A stretch of DNA of 36,884 bases from Firmicutes bacterium UBA5389 (GCA_002409965.1 DHON01000022.1:25033-61916); one strand, 5' to 3'; positions 24,386-32,935 are shown, numbered from the stretch's first letter. Made by a program: numbers and translations. The notes: generated by a model from the sequence alone, not told the origin.

Positions 24386-27058
24386 TTGACTTCTGAACCG
24401 GTCGGGGCGATCGCCAACTACATCTCGCCAGAGGCCGCCAACGCGTTGCGACGCGAGATCGAGCAGGTCGAGGGCGCGGAGGTCTTTGCTGTAGGGCGAT
24501 GCGACTCGAACTACGTGGTGTGCGATCTTTCGGTGCTGGCCCGAGGGAACATGGGCGCTGCCCCGGTGGTCGACCCCACTGTCATCCGCGGACAGGTGGT
24601 CATACACAACCATCCATCGGGGAACCTGATGCCGTCCGATGCGGATGTGGCGGCAGCGGCCAGTCTGGCCGCACGGGGCGTTGGCTTCTGGATCGTGGAT
24701 AACTCAGTCTTGCGCATACGTTCAGTGACTGATCCGTTGGCCAATGAGCTTGGCTCAATCATCATCGATCCTGCCGACATCAGGCATCTGTTTTCGCCCA
24801 GCGGCCCGCTGGCGGCGGGGTTCAAAGGGTATGAAACACGCGAAGGCCAAGTAGAGATGGCCTTGGCCGTTGCGCGGACATTCTCCGACAGTGGTCATCT
24901 GGTTGTCGAGGCCGGAACAGGCACCGGCAAGTCCCTGGCCTACCTGGCCCCGGCATTTCTGTGGGCCCGGCGCAACGGCGCCCGGGTTGTCGTCTCCACC
25001 AACACCATCAACTTGCAGGAGCAGCTGATCCACAAAGACGTGCCCGCCGTCTCCAACGCTCTGGGCGAGGAGCTGGCTGCAGTGCTCGTGAAGGGAAGAG
25101 GCAACTACCTGTGCATGCGCAAGCTCAATCGAGTCCTCGCCGAACAGGACAGGGCGCTTGAGCCCGGCCAGCGCGGTTCTTTCGCGCGCGTGCTCGAGTG
25201 GGCTTACGGCACCGACACAGGCGATCGCTCCGACATGGATTTCGAGCCCGACATGAATGTGTGGGACATGGTAAGCTCAGAGTCGGACATGTGCCTTCAC
25301 GCCAGGTGCCGGCATTTCGGCGAGTGCTTCTTCCACAGGGCCAGAAAGGCCATGGACGGCGCCGATGTGCTAGTGGTCAATCACCACATCCTGTTTGCGG
25401 ACGCATCGATCCGGAGCCAGCTGGGCCCGGACGCCGAGCGCGCCGTCTTGCCGCGCTACCGCGCGGTCATCCTGGACGAGGCCCACAATGCCGCCGATGT
25501 TGCCACCGAGTACTTCGGCCGTATGGTCTCGCGGGTCGCACTGATCAGGCTGGCCAACGCTGTTCACCGCAAGGAGGGCAGATCGGGTGCGGGCGCGGAA
25601 GCGAGCACAGGCACAGGCGGCGGCGGAGACGCTCGGTCCGGAGTCGACTATGGGGCTCTGGTGAGGCTGCGCGGCACTCTCTACGGAGATTGGGGCGACA
25701 TCTCGCGGCAGGACCAGATCCGCGCTGCTCTCGACCTGATAGATATGGAGGCGATCCCTGCCACTATCAGGCTCCGCGAGGCAGGCGGCGCCTTCTTCGA
25801 GGAGGTCAAGCAGTTTGCACTGCGTTCAGCCGGCGAGGGCGGCGAGCGCACACTGCGCATAACGGTCGAAGTACGGTCGGGAGAAGACTGGGACAGGGTG
25901 ATCTGGCCCGCCCATGAGCGTTTCGCCGGCGCTCTGGAGAGCTTCGCCGACTGTTTGCGTCGCCTGGTGAAGATCCTGCGCGGCGCCGGCGGTAACGAAG
26001 ATAGCGGCGGCAACAGCGACAGCGGGGATGATGGGCAGCCACTGACCGGCGCGGGGCCGGGCGGCACAGACGTCTACGCCGAAACGGTGGAGCTTGCGGC
26101 ATACGCCAATCGCGCGCAGGGGCTCGCCGATTCGCTGCGGTTCGCAGTATCGGCCGATGCTCCCGGCTACGTCTACTGGATGGAGACCACAGGCGCCGGG
26201 CCTCGGGCCAACGTGCGCGTCGTGGCGGCGCCCATAGCCGCCGGCGAGGCCATAGCCCGCCACATCCTGGAAGGGCAGGAGTCGGTCATCTTCACTTCCG
26301 CCACCCTCGCGGTGGGCGAGAGTTTCAGCTACATCAAGCACGACGTCGGCTTGGATCTGGCCGATCCGGGGCGCGTGAGCGAGCTGCTCGTGCCGTCGCC
26401 CTTCGACTTCGAACGCCAGGTGCTGCTGGCGGTGTGCGACAGCCTGCCCGACCCTGACACGGGCGGGTGGGAAGCCGGGCTGGCGGAGGCGCTCAGCGGT
26501 GTGCTCGAGGCCTCAGGCGGACGGGCGTTCGTGCTTTTCACCTCATACAGACTCCTGGGCGCGACCGCCCGCCGCATGGAGGGTTTCTTCCGCAAGCACA
26601 GGATGAAGCTGCTGCAGCAGAGGCAGGCGCCTCGCCACGCACTTCTGGCCAGCTTCCGCCGGGACGTAAGGTCGGTCCTGTTCGGCACCGACAGTTTCTG
26701 GGAGGGGGTGGACGTTCCAGGCGAGGCGCTCTCATGCGTGATCATCCCGAGGCTCCCATTTGCCGTGCCCACAGTTCCGCTGGTGGAGGCGAGAATAGAG
26801 CACCTGCGCGCCAGTGGCGCCGATCCTTTCCGCGAATACACCCTGCCCGCTGCGGTGCTCAGGTTCAAGCAGGGCTTCGGCCGCCTCATCCGTACCACCA
26901 CCGACCGCGGAGCAGTCGTGGTGCTCGATTCGCGCGTAGCTAGGCGCAATTACGGTCGAAGCTTCATCGCTGCCCTGCCCAGGTGCACCGCGTTCTCCGG
27001 AGGCGTGGACGGAATCTGCGCCCGTCTGGGCGAGTGGCTGAGGCCGCCCGAACCCTAG
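24386..27058 (+). CDS. dinG: DinG-family DNA helicase with N-terminal RadC-like JAB domain
   Basis: An 890-residue protein. Residues about 1-135 form a JAB/MPN+ domain with a complete metal site as in RadC: Glu32, then H74-N-H76-P-S-G-x3-P-S84-x2-D87 (HNHPSGNLMPSDAD). The helicase follows. Walker A is EAGTGTGKS (175-183). Four cysteines (GNYLC, then CLHARC and GEC) match the iron-sulphur site of XPD/DinG helicases, and the DEAH box is LDEAHN. The C-terminal motifs include SATLAVGESF, GTDSFWEGVDVPG and FKQGFGRLIRT. Common Bacillus DinG proteins carry a DnaQ-like exonuclease there instead. A Gly/Asp/Ser-rich linker lies at about 530-550. The start is TTG at 24386 after GGGAGG. It follows nfo by 15 bases, consistent with DNA repair; the JAB domain's target is unknown. 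Confidence 0.9.
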   Translation: MTSEPVGAIANYISPEAANALRREIEQVEGAEVFAVGRCDSNYVVCDLSVLARGNMGAAPVVDPTVIRGQVVIHNHPSGNLMPSDADVAAAASLAARGVGFWIVDNSVLRIRSVTDPLANELGSIIIDPADIRHLFSPSGPLAAGFKGYETREGQVEMALAVARTFSDSGHLVVEAGTGTGKSLAYLAPAFLWARRNGARVVVSTNTINLQEQLIHKDVPAVSNALGEELAAVLVKGRGNYLCMRKLNRVLAEQDRALEPGQRGSFARVLEWAYGTDTGDRSDMDFEPDMNVWDMVSSESDMCLHARCRHFGECFFHRARKAMDGADVLVVNHHILFADASIRSQLGPDAERAVLPRYRAVILDEAHNAADVATEYFGRMVSRVALIRLANAVHRKEGRSGAGAEASTGTGGGGDARSGVDYGALVRLRGTLYGDWGDISRQDQIRAALDLIDMEAIPATIRLREAGGAFFEEVKQFALRSAGEGGERTLRITVEVRSGEDWDRVIWPAHERFAGALESFADCLRRLVKILRGAGGNEDSGGNSDSGDDGQPLTGAGPGGTDVYAETVELAAYANRAQGLADSLRFAVSADAPGYVYWMETTGAGPRANVRVVAAPIAAGEAIARHILEGQESVIFTSATLAVGESFSYIKHDVGLDLADPGRVSELLVPSPFDFERQVLLAVCDSLPDPDTGGWEAGLAEALSGVLEASGGRAFVLFTSYRLLGATARRMEGFFRKHRMKLLQQRQAPRHALLASFRRDVRSVLFGTDSFWEGVDVPGEALSCVIIPRLPFAVPTVPLVEARIEHLRASGADPFREYTLPAAVLRFKQGFGRLIRTTTDRGAVVVLDSRVARRNYGRSFIAALPRCTAFSGGVDGICARLGEWLRPPEP

Positions 27059-27121
27059 ATTCTATACTCCGCGCACATGCATATGTACTAGGGGTAATCC
27101 AGCGAAGGAGGAAGTGTTCTA

Positions 27122-28024
27122 GTGCTCGTCTTCTATGTGGGCGCCAAGGGCAGAGTCCTGGCCTTCGGTCTCGCTCTTCTGATGCTGACTTCATTCGTAG
27201 TCGCGGCAATCGGGAATGTGGCCGCGGTTGGCCTGGGGAACGCCATGGGCGGCGCTGCAGGCGTAGGCAGAAACGCCATAGCCGCGGTAACCTCAGGCAG
27301 CAGGCTAGTGCCGATATACTCCGTGTCCCGCGAAGATCGGGTCTGCGCGATCACTGTGGATGCCACATGGGGCGACGACAAAACCATGGCGCTTCTGGAT
27401 CTATTCGACAAGCATGGGTTGAAGGTCACATTCTTCTTGGCGGGGCACTGGATCAAGTCGTACCCCGACAAGGTTCGCGAGATCGCCTCTCGCGGTCACG
27501 AGCTGGGCAACCACTCCTGGACTCATCCCCATATGAGCGCACTCTCGCGCGAGAAGATCCGCGAGGAGCTGGAACGCACCCAGCAGGCCATAGCGGATCT
27601 CGCCGGGAAGCGTCCCGCGGTTTTCAGGCCGCCGTTCGGCGACTACAGCAACACCGTGATAACCGTGGCCCACGAGTGCGGTCTGCAGACCATTCAGTGG
27701 AGTGTCGATTCTCTGGACTGGAAGGACCTCGGCGCCGGCCAGATACATGAGCGCGTGATGAAGCGGATGCGCCCCGGCGCGATCATCCTGTTTCACAATG
27801 CGGGGAAGAACTCGGTGGAGGCTTTGGACTGGATCATTCGCGATCTCAAGACGGACGGCTACGCCATGCTGCCTGTGTCCGAAATGCTGCTTGCAGGCGA
27901 GACATATGTAGATCGCAGCACAGGTGAGCAACGTTCCGTCCAGCCCAGGACGCCCGTGCCCGGCACGGGTGGGCGCGAGATGCCCGAGCGTCGGCCCGCC
28001 GTGGATCCATCGGGGCCACGGTAA
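27122..28024 (+). CDS. polysaccharide deacetylase, sporulation (PdaB-like) type
   Basis: A 300-residue protein with an N-terminal hydrophobic segment (about 12-35) that anchors or exports it. The NodB domain (about 72-250) has all five motifs: the catalytic Asp80 in VDATWGDD, the zinc pair HELGNHSWTH (His131, His135), RPPFGDYS, DSLDW and LFHN. The DxxWGD form of motif 1 is typical of the PdaB/YlxY group involved in spore cortex or wall peptidoglycan modification. A proline-rich tail follows. The GTG at 27122 follows AAGGAGG (27106-27112) at nine bases. It is paired with a second deacetylase 32 bases downstream. Confidence 0.88.
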   Translation: MLVFYVGAKGRVLAFGLALLMLTSFVVAAIGNVAAVGLGNAMGGAAGVGRNAIAAVTSGSRLVPIYSVSREDRVCAITVDATWGDDKTMALLDLFDKHGLKVTFFLAGHWIKSYPDKVREIASRGHELGNHSWTHPHMSALSREKIREELERTQQAIADLAGKRPAVFRPPFGDYSNTVITVAHECGLQTIQWSVDSLDWKDLGAGQIHERVMKRMRPGAIILFHNAGKNSVEALDWIIRDLKTDGYAMLPVSEMLLAGETYVDRSTGEQRSVQPRTPVPGTGGREMPERRPAVDPSGPR

Positions 28025-28056
28025 GCTCAGAGCAGGGAGGACAGGGAGGCGAGGAC

Positions 28057-29058
28057 ATGATCATCGTGACGGTCAAGCGGCGGACTGTGATACTTGCGAT
28101 AGTGGCCATCATTCTCGTGATCGTGTCGGCGTGCGTGGCGATGAGTGTGCCCAGGTTGAAACGGATGACCACCGGCGCGAGGCCGGGCGTGACCTTAAGC
28201 GGCGTCGCGGTGGGCGGGCTGTTTGCCGACGAGGTGAGACAGGTCGTGCTCGGCCTTGCCCCCCGCGTCGAGCGGCTGCCCCGAGAGGCGATGTACCACT
28301 CTGAGACGGGGGAGGTGGTGCCGGAGGAGCTGGGAGTGGCAGTGGATGTAGACAGAACGGTGACAACTGTGATGGCCGCGCCGCGGGGGGCTGTCCTTGA
28401 GGTGACCACCAGGGGGGTGCCTCCTGCGGTGACTGCGGCGATGTTGAAACCCGTATACCGGGTGCGCACCTCCGAGCGCGCGGTTGCCCTGGCGTTCAAC
28501 GTGGCATGGGGCGAGGAATGGCTGCCCAAGATCATGGACGCACTGGCCGATGCGAGCTCGCGCTCGACATTCTTCATCACCGGCACCTGGGCAAGGCAGT
28601 TTCCAGACCTGGTGCAGGCTCTGGCCTCTGCCGGGCATGAGATCGCCAACCATGGCTGGGATCACCCCAACCCCGGTCGGCTTGGCGAGGCCGACCTGAC
28701 TGACTTGATCGAACGTAACGAGACCCTCCTGCGCGAACTGACCGGTGTGCGCACAACGCTGTTCTCGCCGCCGTACGGAGAGGTGAACCAGAAGGTGTGC
28801 AAAGTTGCGGCGCGCCTGGGCTACACCACGATTATGTGGACCGTAGATACCATCGACTGGCAGAGGCCCCAGCCGCAGACAGTGGCGGAGCGCGCCATGC
28901 GAAGACTGGCCGGCGGAAACATAGTCTTGGTTCATCCCACCGAGCCCACAGCCAACGCCCTTCCGTCGATCCTGGCGGACCTTGCGCAACAGGGCTATCG
29001 CGCGGTCACCGTCTCGGAACTGCTGCATATGGGAGAGCCTGCTCACGACAGGGGATGA
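28057..29058 (+). CDS. polysaccharide deacetylase-like protein with changed catalytic residue
   Basis: A 333-residue protein with a membrane anchor (about 10-30). An N-terminal domain (about 44-118; GVTLSGVAVGGLFADEVRQV, later ELGVAVDVD) resembles the peptidoglycan-binding domain found in VanW-like proteins. The NodB domain keeps the zinc histidines (HEIANHGWDH), SPPYGEVN, DTIDW and LVHPT. In motif 1 the usual catalytic Asp is Asn148 (AFNVAWGEEW), so normal deacetylase activity is doubtful. The ATG at 28057 follows GGGAGGACAGGGAGG. Probably co-transcribed with the active deacetylase ending at 28024, and possibly a wall-binding partner. The convergent GH18 gene starts 11 bases beyond its stop. 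Confidence 0.85.
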   Translation: MIIVTVKRRTVILAIVAIILVIVSACVAMSVPRLKRMTTGARPGVTLSGVAVGGLFADEVRQVVLGLAPRVERLPREAMYHSETGEVVPEELGVAVDVDRTVTTVMAAPRGAVLEVTTRGVPPAVTAAMLKPVYRVRTSERAVALAFNVAWGEEWLPKIMDALADASSRSTFFITGTWARQFPDLVQALASAGHEIANHGWDHPNPGRLGEADLTDLIERNETLLRELTGVRTTLFSPPYGEVNQKVCKVAARLGYTTIMWTVDTIDWQRPQPQTVAERAMRRLAGGNIVLVHPTEPTANALPSILADLAQQGYRAVTVSELLHMGEPAHDRG

Positions 29059-29069
29059 TGCTTTCCCGT

Positions 29070-30407
29070 CTAGTTGAGCAGCTCACGCTGGATGAGTTTC
29101 CAGTAACCCGCGTCCTCCTGGCCCAGCCTCCATATTGCTATCCCGCCCAATCCATACCTCTCTACCAGCTTCAGTTTGGCCTTGAGGCTGTCGGTGCTCT
29201 CAAACCACACTTCGCGGGCGACAGTGCCCGACTTGTAGCGGTAGTGCGGGGTGGCCGCCTTGGCGTCCCACTGGATCTTCCTGCCGTACTTGGCCGCATT
29301 GGCCACTGCTTGCTGATACGTTACGGCTCTGGCCCGATTGGTGCCGGTGTTCCAGTCGTAGCCGTAGGCCGCCACACCCAGCAGGACCTTTCGTTTCGGC
29401 ATCTGCGTGACGGCGTACTTGACCACCTTCTCGACCCACGGAAGCGAGGCTATGGGTCCGGGGCGTGTGCCCGATGTGTGCTCATCGTAGGTCATTATCA
29501 TCACTTGGTCGCATACGCGGCCCAGTTCGTAGTAATCGAAAGCTCCTACCCAGGCAGAGGTGGGAGCGTCTTTATACTTGGCCGGCATCGACATGGTCAC
29601 CCTGTAGCCTTTGGGCGCGAGCGCGGCGCGCAGTTCCTTCATGAACTGAGTGAGCACCGCCCGGTCGGCCGGGGGAACGTTCTCGAAGTCGATATTGACC
29701 CCTGCGTAGCCGTGAGTCTTCACAATCTCGAGTATGTCGCTGACCGCCCTCTTGCGGGCTGAGCGCGAGTTGAGCAGGGCCGATATCTCGGCCTTGTCAA
29801 AGGAGCGCCCAGTTAGGTTGTGTATGAGAGCCAGATTAGCCAGTCCTCTCGAAGTGGCCAGGGTCATCGCGTCCGCGCTGTGGTCGCCCCGGACATTGCC
29901 CGTCCTGTCTACAGCGAAGGAGAACGGGGCGATGGCCGTGAGCGAATCAGAGTATGCATGAACGATGTCGTAGGACGATTTGTCTCCTGGGTAGTTCACG
30001 GTGTAGTACCCGACCACATCATGCTTGGCCTGCTCCGCGCCTTGCGACGATGGCGCCGTTGTCAGCAGCGAGCCGGCTATCCACCCGTAACTTCCTCGCG
30101 GCAAGGACACCTGATACCATCCGTTCACCTCTCCAACCAGCCTAACATGGGTGTTCTTGGCGAGAGTGCCGGTCTTGGAGTACTGGGTGCCGGGGCCGGA
30201 GCGTACGTTGGCGGTGTCGGATACGGCTGCGCTGCGGCCTGCAAGATCCCTAGGTGTACTGTTCTGTATTTGGGGGGTGGGTACTGTTTCGTGGACACCG
30301 GGAGTCGCGGGCGCCTGGGCGACCGGCTTACTTGAGCGCATGCCAGCAATGGAGCTTGCAATGTACAGTAGAACGACCAAGGTTGTGACTGTCGTGTTCG
30401 CCTGCAC
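29070..30407 (-). CDS. glycoside hydrolase family 18 with SH3b domain
   Basis: A 445-residue exported protein. The N-terminal hydrophobic helix (about 5-20) is followed by a proline-rich spacer, then an SH3b domain (about 58-115; TANVRSGPGTQYSKTGTLAK, GSYGWIAGSLL) that binds wall glycans or peptides. The GH18 domain fills the rest (about 130-445), with the catalytic segment YAGVNIDFENV: the DxE motif with Glu as acid/base, in the YaaH/YdhD-like spore-cortex subgroup form NIDFE. The start is GTG at 30407, six bases after GGGAGGG on the minus strand; the longer frame from 30491 lacks a site. It probably cleaves peptidoglycan or spore cortex glycan. It is convergent with the deacetylase genes. 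Confidence 0.85.
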   Translation of the reverse strand: MQANTTVTTLVVLLYIASSIAGMRSSKPVAQAPATPGVHETVPTPQIQNSTPRDLAGRSAAVSDTANVRSGPGTQYSKTGTLAKNTHVRLVGEVNGWYQVSLPRGSYGWIAGSLLTTAPSSQGAEQAKHDVVGYYTVNYPGDKSSYDIVHAYSDSLTAIAPFSFAVDRTGNVRGDHSADAMTLATSRGLANLALIHNLTGRSFDKAEISALLNSRSARKRAVSDILEIVKTHGYAGVNIDFENVPPADRAVLTQFMKELRAALAPKGYRVTMSMPAKYKDAPTSAWVGAFDYYELGRVCDQVMIMTYDEHTSGTRPGPIASLPWVEKVVKYAVTQMPKRKVLLGVAAYGYDWNTGTNRARAVTYQQAVANAAKYGRKIQWDAKAATPHYRYKSGTVAREVWFESTDSLKAKLKLVERYGLGGIAIWRLGQEDAGYWKLIQRELLN

Positions 30408-30657
30408 CTGGTGCCCTCCCTTCCGCAGTGTCCCGGATGATTTACGTGTGCCGCAGCGCAGCTGAGATGGGATTTCGCTGTCGCTCGGCATTCACCTTCA
30501 AGCAAATAGGGGGTCGAATGGGAATCCATGGCGTCCGATGCAGACCCTGCGGTATTTCGTCTGGATTCGCAGGACTTCGACGCATGGGGGCGAATGAATA
30601 CCCAAATATACTGGCCAACCCTGCGAATTGGGTTACGGCGTGGAAGGTGGGCGCGAT

Positions 30658-31167
30658 ATGGCGGAGGATGCAGGCGGAGGGCACCGCAAAGCGGGCGTGC
30701 GAGTTAAGGTGTTGCGCGGTTCGGAAGGTTCGTCCAGTCCTGGTATGCCGCGCTACATGAGCGATTATGCGTCCGGATTTGACCTACAGGCCTGCCTGGC
30801 GCGGGATGTCGAGCTCGCTCCCGGGCAGCGGGCCCTGGTGCCCACCGGGCTGCGAATCTCGATCCCTCAGGGCTTTGAAGGGCAGGTGCGGCCGAGAAGC
30901 GGGCTTGCGGCAAGGCACGGCGTTACAGTCTTGAACACCCCGGGCACGATCGATTCGGATTACCGAGGCGAGATATGCGTGATCCTGATAAATCTGGGCT
31001 CCGAACCGTACACTATCAGTCACGGCGATAGAATGGCACAGCTTGTGATCGCGCCCGTTGTCCAGGCTGAACTAGTTGAGGTCGACTGCCTGGACGCCAC
31101 CGGACGCGGCGCGGGCGGATTCGGAAGCACAGGCGTGTCAAGCGGGGAGGGGTCTAGGGATGTCTGA
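30658..31167 (+). CDS. dut: dUTP diphosphatase
   Basis: A 169-residue trimeric dUTPase that splits dUTP to dUMP and pyrophosphate, keeping uracil out of DNA and supplying dTMP synthesis. The five motifs are in order: SGFDLQA, RPRSGLAARHGV, NTPGTIDSDYRGEI, GDRMAQLVI and RGAGGFGSTG. The ATG at 30658 follows GGAAGGTGG (30642-30650). It overlaps the start of the Spo0E-like gene by eight bases, so the two are translationally coupled. In many spore formers dut lies close to the dap/dpa cluster, as here. Confidence 0.94.
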   Translation: MAEDAGGGHRKAGVRVKVLRGSEGSSSPGMPRYMSDYASGFDLQACLARDVELAPGQRALVPTGLRISIPQGFEGQVRPRSGLAARHGVTVLNTPGTIDSDYRGEICVILINLGSEPYTISHGDRMAQLVIAPVVQAELVEVDCLDATGRGAGGFGSTGVSSGEGSRDV

Positions 31168-31360
31168 GGTCATCGGCGAGAGAATCGCACAGCTCAAGCA
31201 GGAGATTGAGGCGCTCCGCGACGAGCTGCGCCAGGCAGTGCTGCGCGAGGCGTCGGCGCCTGAGCACGAAAGCACGCACACGATCTCCGACAGGCTGGAC
31301 AGGCTGATCGTGGAGTTCATGAAGGTCAAGGATGAGGTCGGCGAGGCGGGGCGCGATTAG
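31160..31360 (+). CDS. Spo0E-like aspartyl-phosphate phosphatase
   Basis: A 66-residue protein of two predicted helices: GERIAQLKQEIEALRDELRQ and SDRLDRLIVEFMKVKDEV. The second contains S43-x-x-L46-D47, the SQELD-type signature of Spo0E proteins, which dephosphorylate Spo0A~P and delay sporulation. It is co-translated with dut (ATGTCTGA overlap at 31160-31167), an unusual place for a sporulation regulator. The shortness and weak overall conservation leave room for another small coiled-coil protein. Confidence 0.7.
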   Translation: MSEVIGERIAQLKQEIEALRDELRQAVLREASAPEHESTHTISDRLDRLIVEFMKVKDEVGEAGRD

Positions 31361-31439
31361 CCAGGCCGGAATTAACTCGGGCCTCCTGGGTACACTAACT
31401 GCAGTGTCCAAGCTTTCCAGCTTCTAAGGAGGTCGAGTT

Positions 31440-31946
31440 ATGTCAAAGGTAATAGGCACATTCTCGTCGCGCGATTCTGCTGAGTCCTGCATTCGGCAAC
31501 TGCGCAACTCAGGCTTCGACCACAATCGCATATCCTTGGTGGCCAAGGGCGATAGGCAGGGGCAGGGGCAGGGGCAGGGGCGAGGCGGCCAGGGCCAGGG
31601 CGCCGCTACGATGGGCGTCGGCGGTAGTTTGGCCATGGGCACCACCACCGGGGGGGTGCTCGGCGGAGTCGCCGGTTTACTAGCTGGGCTGGGCGCGCTC
31701 ACCATTCCAGGGCTGGGGCCGATTGTAGCCGCTGGACCTCTCGCTGCCGCACTTACCGGCGCCGTCGGCGGAGGTCTCGTGGGCGGCCTGGTGGATATGG
31801 GGATCCCTCAGGAAAGAAGCCAGTTCTACGAGGGGAAAGTGCGTGAGGGCAAGATCCTAGCTGTGGTCGACGCGGAGTCTGACAAAGTGGACAGCGCCGC
31901 GCGCAGCATGCGCGATTTCGGCGCCTCGGATGTAGAGACCCACTGA
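31440..31946 (+). CDS. general stress protein 17M-like, glycine-zipper protein
   Basis: A 168-residue protein. The N-terminal domain (MSKVIGTFSSRDSAESCIRQ, then ISLVAKG) matches the YflT/17M stress-protein fold. Then come a QG-repeat linker (about 38-54), a glycine-rich hydrophobic stretch (about 58-120; GGVLGGVAGLLAGLGALTIPG, then AAALTGAVGGGLVGGLVDMG) that could insert into a membrane, and a C-terminal ferredoxin-like half (FYEGKVREGKILAVVDAES). The ATG at 31440 follows AAGGAGG. It is separate from dapB by about 140 bases. The precise function is unknown. Confidence 0.8.
   Translation: MSKVIGTFSSRDSAESCIRQLRNSGFDHNRISLVAKGDRQGQGQGQGRGGQGQGAATMGVGGSLAMGTTTGGVLGGVAGLLAGLGALTIPGLGPIVAAGPLAAALTGAVGGGLVGGLVDMGIPQERSQFYEGKVREGKILAVVDAESDKVDSAARSMRDFGASDVETH
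31557..31580 (+). repeat. (CAGGGG)4 hexamer tandem repeat, G-quadruplex candidate
   Basis: Four exact CAGGGG units (31557-31562, 31563-31568, 31569-31574, 31575-31580) encode alternating Gln-Gly in the stress-protein gene. The four G4 tracts with two-base CA loops fit a G-quadruplex on the coding strand and mRNA. A run of this kind can also slip, changing the linker length by two residues without breaking the frame. Confidence 0.75.
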
Positions 31947-31992
31947 CGCTGGAATAGACGGGCAGCGATGGGCGGCGACCGGCAAGATGGTC

Positions 31993-32013
31993 GGCGGCAG
32001 TGCCGGCGCCGCC
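31993..32013 (+). terminator. weak hairpin between stress-protein gene and dapB
   Basis: GGCGGC (31993-31998) pairs with GCCGCC (32008-32013) around a 9-base loop. A short T-rich stretch (TCGTTATC) follows. It lies 46 bases after the stress-protein stop codon and before the dapB ribosome binding site. The call is uncertain. Confidence 0.3.
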
Positions 32014-32086
32014 GCCCTCGTTATCTGCGGTGCGCGGCGTGGCACGTGGCGAACCGTCTGAACAATGCAACAGGAGGCACATTGAA

Positions 32087-32875
32087 ATGGATGCGGAGAT
32101 AAGGGTGCTGGTAACAGGGGCTGCTGGGCGTATGGGTCGCGAAGTGGTGAGGGCGGTATGCGCCGCCGATGGGATGAGCCTGGTGGGCGCGGTGGACCTC
32201 GCCAACGCCGGCCAGGACGCCGGGGCGGTCGCGGGCATCGGACCTGCGGGCATTCCCATCCGCTCCGATCTCGAAGGAGCCCTGCGCGATGCCGCGCCCA
32301 ACGTGATGGTGGACTTCACCATAGCCCGGGCGGCGCAGGCAAACGTCATGACCGCCATTGATCGCGGAGTGCGCTTTGTCGTCGGAACCTCTGGGATGCA
32401 GCCGGAGGCGGTCGAGGCCATTCTGCACAAGGCTGCCGTGCACGGCGTGGCGGGCGCCATAGTGCCCAACTTCGCATTGGGCGCCGTTCTTATGATGAGG
32501 TTTGCTCGAGTGGCCGCTCAGTATCTTCCAGCATGCGAGATTGTGGAGCTTCATCACGACGGCAAAGTCGATTTCCCTTCGGGGACGGCCAAAGCCACGG
32601 CCCATGAGGTGGCGTCCGGCCGCGGCGATGCCGTGGGGCATGCGCGAGGCCTGGGAGGCCGCGGGACGGAGATCGAGGGAGTGCCCATTCACTCGGTTCG
32701 CCTGCCGGGCCTAGTCGCTCACCAGGAGGTGATATTCGGCGGCGCCGGGGAGACTCTCACTATCCGCCATGATTCGCTGGGCAGAGATTCGTTCATGCCC
32801 GGAGTGCTCTTGGCTATCAGGAGAGTCGTAGGCCTTGACCGCGTAGTCACAGGCCTCGACCCGTTGCTGGACTGA
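32087..32875 (+). CDS. dapB: 4-hydroxy-tetrahydrodipicolinate reductase
   Basis: A 262-residue NAD(P)H-dependent enzyme that reduces the DapA product to tetrahydrodipicolinate in DAP and lysine synthesis. It has the Rossmann loop GAAGRMGR (11-18), the GTSG segment, the active-site motif ELHHDGKVDFPSGTA with the paired His and the Lys, and the closing IRH. The ATG at 32087 follows CAGGAGG (32071-32077) at nine bases. It starts the dapB-dpaB-asd-dapG-dapA run. Because DpaB also draws on the DapA product, DapB and dipicolinate synthase compete at the branch point. Confidence 0.93.
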   Translation: MDAEIRVLVTGAAGRMGREVVRAVCAADGMSLVGAVDLANAGQDAGAVAGIGPAGIPIRSDLEGALRDAAPNVMVDFTIARAAQANVMTAIDRGVRFVVGTSGMQPEAVEAILHKAAVHGVAGAIVPNFALGAVLMMRFARVAAQYLPACEIVELHHDGKVDFPSGTAKATAHEVASGRGDAVGHARGLGGRGTEIEGVPIHSVRLPGLVAHQEVIFGGAGETLTIRHDSLGRDSFMPGVLLAIRRVVGLDRVVTGLDPLLD

Positions 32876-32889
32876 TTCACTGTCCAGAC

Positions 32890-32916
32890 ACCCCCATGTG
32901 ACCTCGGCCATATACT
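32890..32916 (+). promoter_or_regulatory. possible sporulation promoter before dpaB
   Basis: CATATACT (32909-32916) is one base off the sigma-E -10 form CATACANT and shares the CATA start of the sigma-K -10. An AC at 32890-32891 is 17 bases upstream, as sigma-K promoters have. The match is weak, but dipicolinate synthase is a mother-cell sigma-K function in Bacillus, so an extra promoter here is plausible. Confidence 0.2.
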
Positions 32917-32935
32917 GCATGGGAGGTGTCACGCG

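Noticed and set aside
26329..26949. 206-residue minus-strand frame within the helicase gene
   Set aside because: Shadow of the GC-rich dinG coding sequence; no binding site, no family.
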